Below are positions 8,221 to 16,632 of a DNA stretch of 64,000 nucleotides, piece by piece. How positions within the stretch are numbered: the stretch's first letter is position 1; each line of letters opens with the position of its first letter. The position numbers and the translations under genes are program-made. This stretch comes from Pseudoalteromonas luteoviolacea NCIMB 1944. Its GTDB lineage: Bacteria > Pseudomonadota > Gammaproteobacteria > Enterobacterales > Alteromonadaceae. The notes beneath the pieces are model-generated. The model ran no database searches, had not been told where the DNA came from, and was given only the letters and a program-made list of their open reading frames with translations. Where the stretch lies: contig NZ_AUXS01000028.1 in NCBI RefSeq assembly GCF_001625565.1, positions 1-64,000 of the forward strand, written 5' to 3'.

Positions 8221-8786
8221 CGATGTCTCCGCTGGCTTTGCATAGTGGGTTTGGTTTACATACATCTGCCTGTGACGTTGAGCTACAACAGAGTTGGCCT
8301 TTTTGTTTGACTCCCATTTACAGTGAGGATGCTGAGGCAGCTTTATGCAAAGTATCGGAACAAACTTGCCATAATTTAGGAATTGATGCGTTGGGTGATA
8401 TTCGCTGTGCTCGACGTTTCGTATTGGGTTGCGGCAGTCAGCATCAATGCCGTTATGCGATACGCCACAAGGCTGCTGGGTTGATTGGTGGGCTCGCTTT
8501 TGGCCGACTCAGTTACATCGGTTCAGCAGATATTGCCGAGCTCAGTTACTGGCTAACGGAGTCTTTCCGAGGGAGAGGCGTGATGACTTGGGCGCTTAAG
8601 CAGTTATTCATGGAGATGGCGCAACAAGGGATCAATAAAGTCGTTGCCAATGTGTACGTAGAGAATGTGAAATCTCAAACGTTACTATGTCGCTTAGGTT
8701 TTCATCAGGCGCACAGTGTCGATACGGCAATACGTAGCTATCATCTCGCGCTCAATGAGAGGCTAGGCAGCAAAGGTGCTGCCTAA
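8211..8786 (+). CDS. GNAT-family N-acetyltransferase
   Basis: A 191-residue protein of the RimJ/RimL-like GNAT group, which transfers acetyl from acetyl-CoA to an amino group. The acetyl-CoA-binding motif A is visible as AELSYWLTESFRGRGVMTWAL (R-G-R-G loop, about residue 123). It is followed by a motif-B type helix and strand VVANVYVENVKSQTLLCRLGF. The substrate is unknown. The start at 8211 overlaps the membrane peptide; an in-frame ATG at 8223 is equally possible, and neither has a good ribosome site, consistent with translational coupling. It is the last gene of the plus-strand run and converges with the S24 repressor gene. Confidence 0.85.
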   Translation: MVVAMSPLALHSGFGLHTSACDVELQQSWPFCLTPIYSEDAEAALCKVSEQTCHNLGIDALGDIRCARRFVLGCGSQHQCRYAIRHKAAGLIGGLAFGRLSYIGSADIAELSYWLTESFRGRGVMTWALKQLFMEMAQQGINKVVANVYVENVKSQTLLCRLGFHQAHSVDTAIRSYHLALNERLGSKGAA

Positions 8787-8796
8787 GGGTCATTGC

Positions 8797-9450
8797 CTAT
8801 AAGCTGCGTCCGCACCACACAATTCTGCCTGCAACACCGTGTTGCTCCGCGTTTTGTGAATTTATTTGCCAGCTGGGATAGTCTTGGTTGTCACTGATCA
8901 CAGCGATATGATCTGATTTTTGCTGTAATCTTTTTGCCATCAATCCGTCTTGAGTTTGAATAATATAGACGCCAGCCTTGCTGGGCTGCTGTTGGCTTAA
9001 ATCAACCAGCACCATGTCACCATGCTCTAAGGTCGGCTGCATACTGTCACCACGCACAGACACAAAAGCCAAGCGCTCACTGTGCACACCTAATTGTGAC
9101 TGTAGCCAACGTTTGTTGAGTGCAAATTGTTCGGTGATATCTTCTTGACCATTAACAGCACCGAATCCTGCACTGGCTTCAACATCAAGTTTAGGCACTA
9201 CTAGCAAGTCGTCTTGACTATGTTGAGCAGGTGCATCAGCGGCTTGTACGCCTGTAAGTAACCAGTTTAAGTCTACTGAAAATAAGCTATATAGATGCTC
9301 AAGATACGTCATCGAAGGACGGCCAAGCCCTTGGCAAATTCGGTAAATATGGGATGGCGACTTGCCAGTTAGTTCGGCAAACTGGCGCTTGTTACCGCCT
9401 GCAAATTGCTCAACAAGGGTCACAAAGCGACGTGAAAATGCTGTACTCAT
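8797..9450 (-). CDS. XRE-type HTH repressor with S24 (LexA/CI-like) peptidase domain
   Basis: A 217-residue self-cleaving-type repressor. An N-terminal helix-turn-helix lies at about residues 20-66 (RQFAELTGKSPSHIYRICQG). The C-terminal S24 domain carries the catalytic Ser in GDSM (S136) and Lys in LMAKRL (K173). A plausible autocleavage Ala-Gly lies at 94-95 in ASAGFG. Such repressors keep phage or SOS/stress-linked genes silent until RecA-stimulated cleavage. No prophage is next to it, so the target may be its own promoter or a neighbouring operon. Upstream DNA around 9495-9525 has a weak CACC-TCTT-GGTG inverted repeat that could be its operator. Confidence 0.85.
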   Translation of the reverse strand: MSTAFSRRFVTLVEQFAGGNKRQFAELTGKSPSHIYRICQGLGRPSMTYLEHLYSLFSVDLNWLLTGVQAADAPAQHSQDDLLVVPKLDVEASAGFGAVNGQEDITEQFALNKRWLQSQLGVHSERLAFVSVRGDSMQPTLEHGDMVLVDLSQQQPSKAGVYIIQTQDGLMAKRLQQKSDHIAVISDNQDYPSWQINSQNAEQHGVAGRIVWCGRSL

Positions 9451-9596
9451 GGACTTGCTCTCAGCTTCAAAAAATGATGAAAGCGCAAGGGTACGCGTGC
9501 CACCTCTTGGTGTACAGCAAAAATAAGTGGGAGAGTTGGTTTTTCAGCTTTTGGTGTGAAAAGACGAGCGTGGCGGTTTAGAAAGTATATACATTA

Positions 9597-9623
9597 ACAA
9601 AAGGCGAACGTTGTCGCCTTTTG
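9597..9623 (-). terminator. Rho-independent terminator after the RiPP-like gene
   Basis: A near-perfect stem ACAAAAGGCG / CGCCTTTTGT around a short loop. Read on the minus strand the stem ends in CCTTTTGTTAATG, giving a U-rich tail 14 bases after the stop of the gene at 9637-9783. Confidence 0.7.
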
Positions 9624-9636
9624 TTCAGATACGCTG

Positions 9637-9783
9637 TTATTCGAACTTATCTTGGCAAGGTTTAGAACCTGCACAGGTCCAAGTACCTAAATTTCCACCT
9701 GCAATATGTGGAGTTTGTTTTGCATCGATTGGACGTTGTACTGAAAGAGATTTAACAGACTTTTTCGATAGTTTGAGTTGCAT
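9637..9783 (-). CDS. 48-residue RiPP-like / bacteriocin-like precursor peptide
   Basis: A short gene of 48 residues with its own ribosome site (AGGA, 9 bases before ATG) and terminator. The first 25 residues look like a leader: MQLKLSKKSVKSLSVQ, rich in Lys, Ser and Leu, then a TP-x-IAGG segment ending in Gly-Gly at positions 29-30. The remaining 18 residues (NLGTWTCAGSKPCQDKFE) hold two Cys, two Thr and one Ser, suitable for a disulfide, thioether or other crosslink. The KLxKKxxKxLS...TPxIAGG pattern is reminiscent of short precursor-like peptides I recall from Pseudoalteromonas and Shewanella. No maturase or exporter lies next to it in this window. Confidence 0.6.
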   Translation of the reverse strand: MQLKLSKKSVKSLSVQRPIDAKQTPHIAGGNLGTWTCAGSKPCQDKFE

Positions 9784-10022
9784 GATTAAAATTCCTGTTT
9801 TTTATTTTGGATTCTCAATTTAGCTCATTGCGTATTTTTAATTTTATAAACTAAATGAGGTGTTATTATTTCGTGCTTCATTGCACAAAGAGTAATCTAT
9901 ATTAACTTATCCATATTGTAAATAGATGTTAATTATGTGGTTTCTATTTTAGCGTGGGGTCATTTCTGATTGGCAATCGAGCTCAGTCGAGTACAATTAC
10001 ACTTTGTTGTTTTAATCTATCG

Positions 10023-10964
10023 ATGTTGGCTATGCATTTTGATTTTTCACCTGTACAACAGGTTTTCTCACACTTAACTGTGCCGCCCAGTGAAGTTACT
10101 CGTCTTTTTCATGGCCGAGGACGTTGTTACCCATCACTAGAACAATTGACCATTGATTGGCTGTCAGGTCAGATCATGTGTACCGTATTTAAAGAGCACG
10201 ATGAAGCATGGATGGCAGCATTGCGCGGTTGTCTGCACGCGTTTATGCAAACGTCTTTGGCGCAGCAGGCTGTGACATGCATTTTTATTCAACATAGATA
10301 TCGCACCGATAACTCAGTAGAAGTGCTATATGGCACGCTTTCAGAGCAACTGGAAGTGATGGAGAATGGACTGAAGTTTGAGCTGTCGCTTGGTAAAAAG
10401 CAAAATAGCGGTTTGTTTTTTGATATGTGCAATGGCCGGGCGTGGGTTAAAGCGCACAGTGACAACAAAAAAGTATTAAACCTGTTTGCCTATACCTGTG
10501 GATTTTCCGTCGCTGCGATCGCAGGTGGTGCAAAGCAAGTCGTCAATCTTGATATGGCCAAAGCTGCGTTAAAACAAGGCCGGCGCAATCATCAGTTAAA
10601 CGGCCATAGCCTGGAGAATATCTCCTTTTTAGGTCATGACTTATTTAAATCGTGGGGAAAGCTTCGCAAAATGGGTCCCTACGATTTGGTCATCATAGAT
10701 CCCCCCACGTTTCAAAAAGGCAGTTTTGCACTAACCAAAGACTACCAGCGTATTTTGCGCCGCCTACCAGAGCTGCTTAACTCAGGTGCAACGGTTTTAG
10801 CATGTGTGAATGACCCGGCTGTACAGAGCCAGTTTTTAATTGACGAAATGCATCGTGAAGCACCGAGCATGACGTTTGTTGAGCGCCTTGAAAACCCAAT
10901 TGAGTTTAACGATATTGATCCACAAGGTGGGTTGAAGTGTTTGGTGTTTAACAAACAAAGTTAA
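10023..10964 (+). CDS. Class I SAM-dependent methyltransferase, RlmI/RlmK-like C-terminal domain
   Basis: About 313 residues from the ATG at 10023. The frame extends to a GTG at 9954 and another ATG lies at 10032; none has a convincing ribosome site. The SAM-binding motif I is visible as VLNLFAYTCGFSVAAIAGGA, followed by the acidic strand end in VVNLDMAKAAL. The catalytic-type motif IV is DLVIIDPPTFQKG. These are the signatures of the Methyltrans_SAM group that includes rRNA m5C methyltransferase RlmI. The N-terminal PUA domain of RlmI is replaced by an unrelated segment. Target (rRNA or other) is not predictable. It stands alone, divergent from the RiPP-like gene. Confidence 0.8.
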   Translation: MLAMHFDFSPVQQVFSHLTVPPSEVTRLFHGRGRCYPSLEQLTIDWLSGQIMCTVFKEHDEAWMAALRGCLHAFMQTSLAQQAVTCIFIQHRYRTDNSVEVLYGTLSEQLEVMENGLKFELSLGKKQNSGLFFDMCNGRAWVKAHSDNKKVLNLFAYTCGFSVAAIAGGAKQVVNLDMAKAALKQGRRNHQLNGHSLENISFLGHDLFKSWGKLRKMGPYDLVIIDPPTFQKGSFALTKDYQRILRRLPELLNSGATVLACVNDPAVQSQFLIDEMHREAPSMTFVERLENPIEFNDIDPQGGLKCLVFNKQS

Positions 10965-11038
10965 GCTGTTTTATTGCTAAGTTGCGAGAATAAGTAAGGT
11001 GTGAATTAGCGGCTACACTTAATACATGTTTATGTGGA

Positions 11039-11851
11039 ATGCAGGTTGCTGTGCATATATTTGGTGTTGCTCTTTTTGGTATGTTGGTGAGCAGTGGGCA
11101 GGTGGTTGCTTCAAAACCTACTGCGCCCGTAACATCTTCATTATGCTCGGCAGAGGCAAAAGTCGGTGTGGTTGCTGGGTGGCCACCATTGACCAGCGTT
11201 TCAGAGGCTGGCGTCGCCGAAGGGCTAGATATTGAAATAGCCAAAATGGTGTTCAAGCAAGCTGGGATCTGCATTGAGTTTGTTCGTCTTCCTTCCGCAG
11301 CTCGCAGTTTTGCGCAGCTCACTAAAGGGGTCGTCGACGTGGTGTTGATGGTCAGTTACACCTTTAAGCGCAAACAGTGGGGGCTGTTTACGCTGCCGTA
11401 TCGCACCGAGCGGATGCGACTGTTTTCTTTAAAACCCCCTGATTCTGTATACTCTTTGAGGGCTTTGCTCAGCGCTGAGACCACCATTGGCTTGAGCATT
11501 GGCTCTTATTATGGTGAAGAGATCAAATCGCTTGCCAACAATGAACGTTTTGGCAATCAATTTATCGGTATTTCAACTATCCAAAGGCGTATAGAACTGC
11601 TGGCAAAAGAGCGTGTCGACTTTATTATTGAAGATGAGATTGTCGGTAACTACCTCACTCAAAAATACAGCAATAAGCCCATTTATATTTGGGCCTATCC
11701 TGTACATGACAACGAAGTACACTTTCTATTGCGCAAAGATAAATTCACGCCAGCTCAAAGGCGATACATAGATCAAGCCATTGTTGCTCTTCGACCTTCA
11801 ATTCAAAATCTTGTAGAACAATATAGGAAGCAACAGCCCTCGCCTGATTAA
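11039..11851 (+). CDS. Periplasmic solute-binding protein, family 3
   Basis: A 270-residue protein with a signal peptide (about residues 1-25, hydrophobic VHIFGVALFGMLVSSG, then VVASKP). The body shows the SBP family 3 pattern. A first lobe holds VGVVAGWPPLTSVSEAGVAEGLDIEIAKMV, with the GxDIE motif, then SAARSFAQLTKGVVDVVLMVS. A second lobe starts near LSAETTIGLSIGSYYGEEI. It ends in a helix with FTPAQRRYIDQAI. Such proteins bind amino acids or polar metabolites for ABC uptake or sensing. No transporter genes are adjacent, and many Alteromonadales carry orphan copies. The ligand is unknown. Confidence 0.8.
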   Translation: MQVAVHIFGVALFGMLVSSGQVVASKPTAPVTSSLCSAEAKVGVVAGWPPLTSVSEAGVAEGLDIEIAKMVFKQAGICIEFVRLPSAARSFAQLTKGVVDVVLMVSYTFKRKQWGLFTLPYRTERMRLFSLKPPDSVYSLRALLSAETTIGLSIGSYYGEEIKSLANNERFGNQFIGISTIQRRIELLAKERVDFIIEDEIVGNYLTQKYSNKPIYIWAYPVHDNEVHFLLRKDKFTPAQRRYIDQAIVALRPSIQNLVEQYRKQQPSPD

Positions 11852-11875
11852 ATGCTGTCGCCGAAATTCTGGATT

Positions 11876-12343
11876 TTACTTTGGTCGGCGAATGACAATA
11901 ACTGGATCGCACATAAATACCTCACCAGTTTGTGTGTCATAGACCCACACCTCGAAATAGGTCAGCGGTGCGATCTCTCCATCATCTAACGCCACCGTTA
12001 TTTTGTCACTTTGTTTATCAACTAGGCTAACATGTTGCGGTTGATCTGCTGTGATCCAGCGGAATTCATAGCGTTCATCTAGCTCGGCAGCAAATTCAAA
12101 GACGATTTCACGTTGAGTTTGTTGTGGATCGAAGTTATGTGATTCAGGGTTATAGCGATAACGATAGCCCTCACCCACTTCAACAGGCTTGGCATCGATG
12201 GGGGCAATTTCGTCTGGCGAAAATACAGATAAAGAAAATACCTTGATATTGCCTGATTGGTTATTGGCGAGTGTGCCGTGCGTGACCAATAAGATTGACA
12301 GGCTCCATAGCAACAACAGCGGTTTAATAAGTGATTTATTCAT
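11876..12343 (-). CDS. Exported protein of unknown function
   Basis: A 155-residue protein with a signal peptide (PLLLLWSLSILLVTHGTLA, cleavage near residue 26). The mature part is beta-rich, with repeated acidic and aromatic strands such as EIVFEFAAELDERYEFRWI and PLTYFEVWVYDTQTGEVFMCDPVIVI, consistent with a small immunoglobulin-like sandwich. There is one Cys near the C-terminus. It has a good ribosome site (AAGGAGAAATCAAT). It converges with the solute-binding protein gene, separated by 24 bases. No family is recognised. Confidence 0.6.
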   Translation of the reverse strand: MNKSLIKPLLLLWSLSILLVTHGTLANNQSGNIKVFSLSVFSPDEIAPIDAKPVEVGEGYRYRYNPESHNFDPQQTQREIVFEFAAELDERYEFRWITADQPQHVSLVDKQSDKITVALDDGEIAPLTYFEVWVYDTQTGEVFMCDPVIVIRRPK

Positions 12344-12604
12344 ATTGATTTCTCCTTGTTCAATATTGGGTAACCGTTCGTTATAGTGCGCTAATTTGGT
12401 ATGAAATCGCTCATTTTATAATCATTTGGCAATCGTAAAAATACGCAGATTCACCGATTTTTTCTGTGTATTACCCGATTTTAGGAGCGAGCAGCAGCGT
12501 ACACTAGTAAAGATTTTTAATGCTGAACACGAAGCGTTGTTTAATTGTTTATCGCTATGACCATTGGAATTCAGCAAGGAGTTTGATGTAAGGAGCAACA
12601 CATA

Positions 12605-12916
12605 ATGCAAAGCCGGTTTCTCTCTCTGTTATATGACTTTGCGCTTGAGTCACTACACAACCACAAGCGTATTCGCAATGCCAAGGTGAACGCGAAAATA
12701 ACACACCTCGAACAGGCCAAATCTACTCCTGCAGTAGATTGGTTGCACATTGTTTTACTGATGCCTTGCATCTTGCTGTTTATTCCATTTGCAGCGGAGT
12801 ACATTGTGCAAGGGTTTGCATTGCTAGCACACCTACCGCAATGGTACCGCTGGTTGATAGGTTTAATGGTGTTGGCAAACTTTGGCTTGAAATTAGCTGA
12901 AAAATATCGCATTTGA
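12605..12916 (+). CDS. Small membrane protein with two predicted helices
   Basis: A 103-residue protein behind AAGGAGCAACACATA. A basic amphipathic N-terminus (about 45 residues) precedes two hydrophobic segments, IVLLMPCILLFIPFAAEYIV and WYRWLIGLMVLANFGLKLA. The shape resembles HP1-type or other small holins, but the resemblance is only topological. It stands alone with 260 bases upstream and 289 bases downstream before the chitinase gene. Function unknown. Confidence 0.55.
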   Translation: MQSRFLSLLYDFALESLHNHKRIRNAKVNAKITHLEQAKSTPAVDWLHIVLLMPCILLFIPFAAEYIVQGFALLAHLPQWYRWLIGLMVLANFGLKLAEKYRI

Positions 12917-13153
12917 TTGAGTGCAAATGTCGAAGCAAAAATCAATGCCAAATTAGCACTAAACCGATGAGTATGAAATGTAAATTGAAGGCAATTGATG
13001 GCCACAAGGTGCGAGAAAGTACACTGACTGTGTCCTGATCTGCTTTGAAAGAAAGTAAACATTACAATCTTTCAAGTTTATAGAGTGATATGTTGTGGGT
13101 GATTTTTGTACAGTTTGTTAGTCTGGGCATGGGCGGGTTTACAATTGGATAAC

Positions 13154-13185
13154 AGCCAGCCAAAGCTCGCCGTCACACGCTGGCT
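13154..13185 (+). promoter_or_regulatory. Inverted repeat upstream of the chitinase gene
   Basis: AGCCAGC and GCTGGCT separated by 18 bases, ending 20 bases before the chitinase ATG. It could form a leader hairpin near the ribosome site or be an operator. The rest of the 12917-13205 gap holds no gene that I can support. Confidence 0.35.
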
Positions 13186-13205
13186 AACAACATGGAAATA
13201 AAGGT

Positions 13206-14825
13206 ATGAAAACAACAAGATTAGCAGTCATGGCTGCACTGGGTATGCTCAGTGCACCGACTTTGGCATTGGACTGTACGCAATTAAATGACTGGCAGCC
13301 AAACCAAGTGTATACAGGAGGGATGGAAGTTCAGCATTTAACCGCAAAGTATACTGCAAAATGGTGGACACAAAATCAGGATCCAGCTCTGTACTCTGAA
13401 CCAGAAAATGTGTGGCGTAAAGAAGGGATCTGCGACCCAATTGGCACGCCTTTGCCGATTGTTGCACTCGACGCGCCGTTGGACCAAAGTCGTCATATTA
13501 TTGCATCTCCAGTGACCATAAAAGCAACGGCTTCTCACCCGATGGACGTCCCGATCAAGTATGTTGATTTTCGTGTGGACGGAGCCGTGATAGCGACAGA
13601 TGATGTTGCACCATATGAGGTAACTTGGACGGCGAGTGGGCTCGGAGAGCACACGGTTTCAGCTGAAGTCGTTGATGAGGTCGGTGGGCGTGCGAGTTCT
13701 GGTAACCGCACCATCACAGTGGTGGCTGATGATGTGATTGTGCCGCCAAGTGGGTTTAAAATCGTGGGCTACTTCCCCAGCTGGCAAGGGCAGGTAGCGG
13801 ACATTCAATTTGATAAGCTCACCCATATCAATTATTCATTTTTATTACCCAATGCAGACGGTTCGTTACAGCCGTTAGAAAACCTCGCCAAAATGCAGCA
13901 ATTGGTGAGTGCAGCGCATGCGTCGGGTGTTAAAGTGGGTATTGCCGTTGGTGGCTGGAATGGTGGTGATGACAGCGCATTTGAAACCTTTGCGAGCACA
14001 GCTCAAGGCCGCGCGACATTTATTCGCAACCTGATGGCGTTTGTTGAACTCCATCAGCTAGACGGTGTGGACATGGACTGGGAATATCCTGATCCAGGCA
14101 GTTCAGCAACGAACTTTGCACTGTTAATGAAAGAACTCAATGTTGAGCTCAAGGCAAAAGGTAAGTTTTTAACTGCGGCTGTTGTTGCGCTTGGGTACAC
14201 TGGCGGTGGGGTATTGGAGTCTGTATTCCAAGATGTCGATTTTCTCAATTTGATGGCATATGACGCAAACAATGCCGATCATGCCAGTTTTCAATATGCG
14301 CTCGACTCAATTGCATATTGGCAAGGTAGAGGGCTGAGTAAAGAAAAAACCGTCTTGGGTGTGCCCTTTTACTCTCGTCCAACTTGGCAGGCTTACCGCA
14401 CTTTGGTTGCACAAGACCCCGCCAATGCCTGTCGTGATAGCGATGGGACATCTTATTACAACGGCATTCCGACCATACGAGCAAAAACCCAGTTGGCGCT
14501 CGATCAGGCTGGTGGCATTATGAATTGGGAACTCTCCCATGACAGTCAAGGAGCCACATCTTTATTGACGGCAAAGTGGGAAGTTGCCCAAGGACTGGCG
14601 CCGAGTTATCAGTGTGATGGTACGGGTGGTCCAGACAAGCCAACACAATGTGCTGATATTCAAGTAGATCCAAGCCAATATGTTGCGCACCCCAATTGGC
14701 CTAATGGTGATCACGCAGCAGCTGATCAGCGAGTTCGATATCAACAAGCTGTCTATCAGGCAAATTGGTGGACGCGTTCGGTACCAGGCAGTGATGGCAG
14801 TTGGCAATTTGTTTGCCAGTTTTAG
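13206..14825 (+). CDS. Secreted GH18 chitinase with N- and C-terminal chitin-binding modules
   Basis: A 539-residue modular endochitinase. A signal peptide (about 1-22, ending in TLALD) is followed by a ChtBD3-type carbohydrate-binding module (WQPNQVYTGG...TAKWWTQNQDP). A bacterial Ig-like domain lies at about 85-175 and the GH18 barrel at about 184-470. The barrel contains the family signature D286-x-x-D289-x-D291-x-E293 (DGVDMDWEYP), with E293 the catalytic acid. It also has a NLMAYD strand and a terminal GGIMNWELSHD. The C-terminal 60 residues form a second WW-type module (YQANWWTRSVPG) ending in a Cys that can pair with another in the module. It hydrolyses chitin outside the cell. A bidirectional terminator follows. 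Confidence 0.95.
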   Translation: MKTTRLAVMAALGMLSAPTLALDCTQLNDWQPNQVYTGGMEVQHLTAKYTAKWWTQNQDPALYSEPENVWRKEGICDPIGTPLPIVALDAPLDQSRHIIASPVTIKATASHPMDVPIKYVDFRVDGAVIATDDVAPYEVTWTASGLGEHTVSAEVVDEVGGRASSGNRTITVVADDVIVPPSGFKIVGYFPSWQGQVADIQFDKLTHINYSFLLPNADGSLQPLENLAKMQQLVSAAHASGVKVGIAVGGWNGGDDSAFETFASTAQGRATFIRNLMAFVELHQLDGVDMDWEYPDPGSSATNFALLMKELNVELKAKGKFLTAAVVALGYTGGGVLESVFQDVDFLNLMAYDANNADHASFQYALDSIAYWQGRGLSKEKTVLGVPFYSRPTWQAYRTLVAQDPANACRDSDGTSYYNGIPTIRAKTQLALDQAGGIMNWELSHDSQGATSLLTAKWEVAQGLAPSYQCDGTGGPDKPTQCADIQVDPSQYVAHPNWPNGDHAAADQRVRYQQAVYQANWWTRSVPGSDGSWQFVCQF

Positions 14826-14840
14826 ATTTTAAGATGTGAA

Positions 14841-14873
14841 AAAAGCCGTGCACCCAGATGCACGGCTTTGTTT
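14841..14873. terminator. Bidirectional terminator between chitinase and protease genes
   Basis: Perfect 11-base stem AAAGCCGTGCA / TGCACGGCTTT with a 6-base loop. It is followed by TGTTTGT on the plus strand, and on the minus strand by TTCACATC. It lies between two convergent genes. Confidence 0.8.
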
Positions 14874-14891
14874 GTCATGATGTTTAATTGT

Positions 14892-16208
14892 TTACTTTAC
14901 ACATGTTGGATCGTTGCCAATCAACTTCCAAGGGCCATACAGACCTGACTCACTTGGAATATCACCACGAGTCCAATAGCGAGCTTCATATTCAGAGCCT
15001 CGATAGGTCACGCGGTTGGGTCTGACATACACAGTACCTGCATCCCAAGTACCTTCACACACATTTGAACCGTCGGTCGCCGTTGCAAAAACACGTGCAA
15101 CATAAGTTGTTGTACTGCCATCTACTTTAAAAGTCAGTGTGGTCTGCGCAAGCCCAGGCTTGGCGGCACTGAATTCAACACTGACTTTACAGTTTTGATT
15201 TTGTGTTAGTGTACTAGCCGAGCAGTTATCCACAGTAGTTACTAAGTTACTGGTCACACCAAGCGCAGCTACGTTGAGCTGATTAAAGGTGAAGGTTGGG
15301 CTGCCTGTATTAGTGATTGTAAATGTATGACGGACAGTATCGCCAACAACAAAATCAGCCAGTGTAGTTTGCTCTTGGTAGCCAACTTGAACCGGTGCTG
15401 TGCCTGATTTCACAGACTCTATCCACTGATCAAATACGGCTACATCTGCATATACACCATAATTGTCTGGACGCGCACAGCCGACACCCCAGCTCACAAT
15501 ACCAAGCTGAACGGTCTGACCACCTGATTGAATGACGATAGGACCGCCACTGTCACCGCTACATGAATCCTTTTGGCCTTGCGGGTAACCTGCACAAAAC
15601 TCAGTTGCACCGACATTGCTATAGTGTCCACCTGTTTGACGACAAACAGCATCAGACACCAGTGGCACATCTACTTCATAGAGGTTGGTAGGGCGAGTGC
15701 CACCTTCTTGCAAACGACCTAACCCTGCAACTGAAAGTAAATCGCCTTCACGCGCATAATAGTCAATTGATGATTGAGCGAGCGTAACGCTAGCGCCTTG
15801 TGTTGGCACTCGGGTGAGTTTTAAAACTGCAATATCGTTATGCAAGGTTTGGTTATTGTAGTGTGGGTGCATATGGATCTGCTCAACGGCGATGCGGTCA
15901 CCGTCATTGCCGCCAAGAATAAACCCTGCGACTTTAACGTTTAACTCGCTTGCTGTACGGTTGCGAACACAGTGCGCCGCAGTCAATACATAGCCGTCAC
16001 CAATATAACTACCACCACAAAATGCAGTGGTGCCATTTGATCTCAGAATTTGAGTATAAAATGGCCAGTCTGCCGTATTTGCAGGCATGCCGCCGACAAT
16101 ATTAGGTGTGACATCGTCCAAAGCCAGTGCTGGTAAGCTGGCCACGACCGTTGCGGCCAGCAAGGTGTGTCGCACTGCGCGTTTGATTGAGTGTGTTGTT
16201 CCTTTCAT
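14892..16208 (-). CDS. Secreted trypsin-like serine protease (S1A) with chitin-binding tail
   Basis: A 438-residue protein from the ATG at 16208; the frame extends upstream but that extension would bury the signal peptide. Signal peptide to about residue 29, then activation at NIVGG (I37). Catalytic triad H79 (TAAHC), D125 (NDIAVL) and S220 (GDSGGP). D214, six residues before the Ser, predicts cleavage after Arg or Lys. A beta-sandwich domain (about 275-375, HTFTITNTGSPTFTFNQLNV) follows. The last 55 residues form a ChtBD3-like module (WDAGTVYVRPNRVTYRGSEY, then ARYWTRGDIP). The tail matches the style of the chitinase modules next door, so the enzyme may strip protein from chitin. That role is inference. 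Confidence 0.93.
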   Translation of the reverse strand: MKGTTHSIKRAVRHTLLAATVVASLPALALDDVTPNIVGGMPANTADWPFYTQILRSNGTTAFCGGSYIGDGYVLTAAHCVRNRTASELNVKVAGFILGGNDGDRIAVEQIHMHPHYNNQTLHNDIAVLKLTRVPTQGASVTLAQSSIDYYAREGDLLSVAGLGRLQEGGTRPTNLYEVDVPLVSDAVCRQTGGHYSNVGATEFCAGYPQGQKDSCSGDSGGPIVIQSGGQTVQLGIVSWGVGCARPDNYGVYADVAVFDQWIESVKSGTAPVQVGYQEQTTLADFVVGDTVRHTFTITNTGSPTFTFNQLNVAALGVTSNLVTTVDNCSASTLTQNQNCKVSVEFSAAKPGLAQTTLTFKVDGSTTTYVARVFATATDGSNVCEGTWDAGTVYVRPNRVTYRGSEYEARYWTRGDIPSESGLYGPWKLIGNDPTCVK

Positions 16209-16632
16209 GTTGTACCTATGTTGTTCACTTGTTAGACAAAATTTAAGATACAACTAAATGTTGCAAAATGTATAAAAAATGTGATTGAAATGATTTCAAT
16301 AAGTTGGCTGTTATTTTTTATAGTCTATTGAAATATAGCGTCTTTTGTTGAGGGGTGGCTAATTGGAACCAATAATCATGTAAAGCTCTGTTTACTTTTT
16401 GGGCGCTGTTTTTACGTGAAAATGTAACAAATTGCCAGACAATTAGCGCGATTTGGCAATCAAGAACAACTGCTTTGTTAGCTGTAATAGTGTGTTTAAA
16501 CACCAAGATGATATACACCGCCGATACGCGGCAACTGGATCTGAACAAGTAAATACTTGTCCTTTTTAGATATCTCAAAGTCCTTAAGGACATCTAAGCA
16601 ATAAGCTATGCTCATGGCTTAGGAGGTATTTT
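16209..16632. promoter_or_regulatory. Divergent promoter region between protease and GlxA-type regulator
   Basis: About 420 bases, AT-rich near the protease and free of convincing genes. A minus-strand open frame at 16318-16593 lacks a ribosome site and coding character. A strong Shine-Dalgarno (TTAGGAGGTATTTT) lies at the right end for the regulator gene. Confidence 0.5.

Noticed and set aside
124..12916. Prophage (GH19 enzyme, S24 repressor, small two-helix protein)
   Set aside because: These resemble lysin, CI and holin, but no capsid, tail, integrase or packaging gene is present and the genes are scattered among ordinary ones.
16318..16593. Minus-strand open frame of 91 codons
   Set aside because: No ribosome site and no coding character, and it sits in a divergent promoter region.
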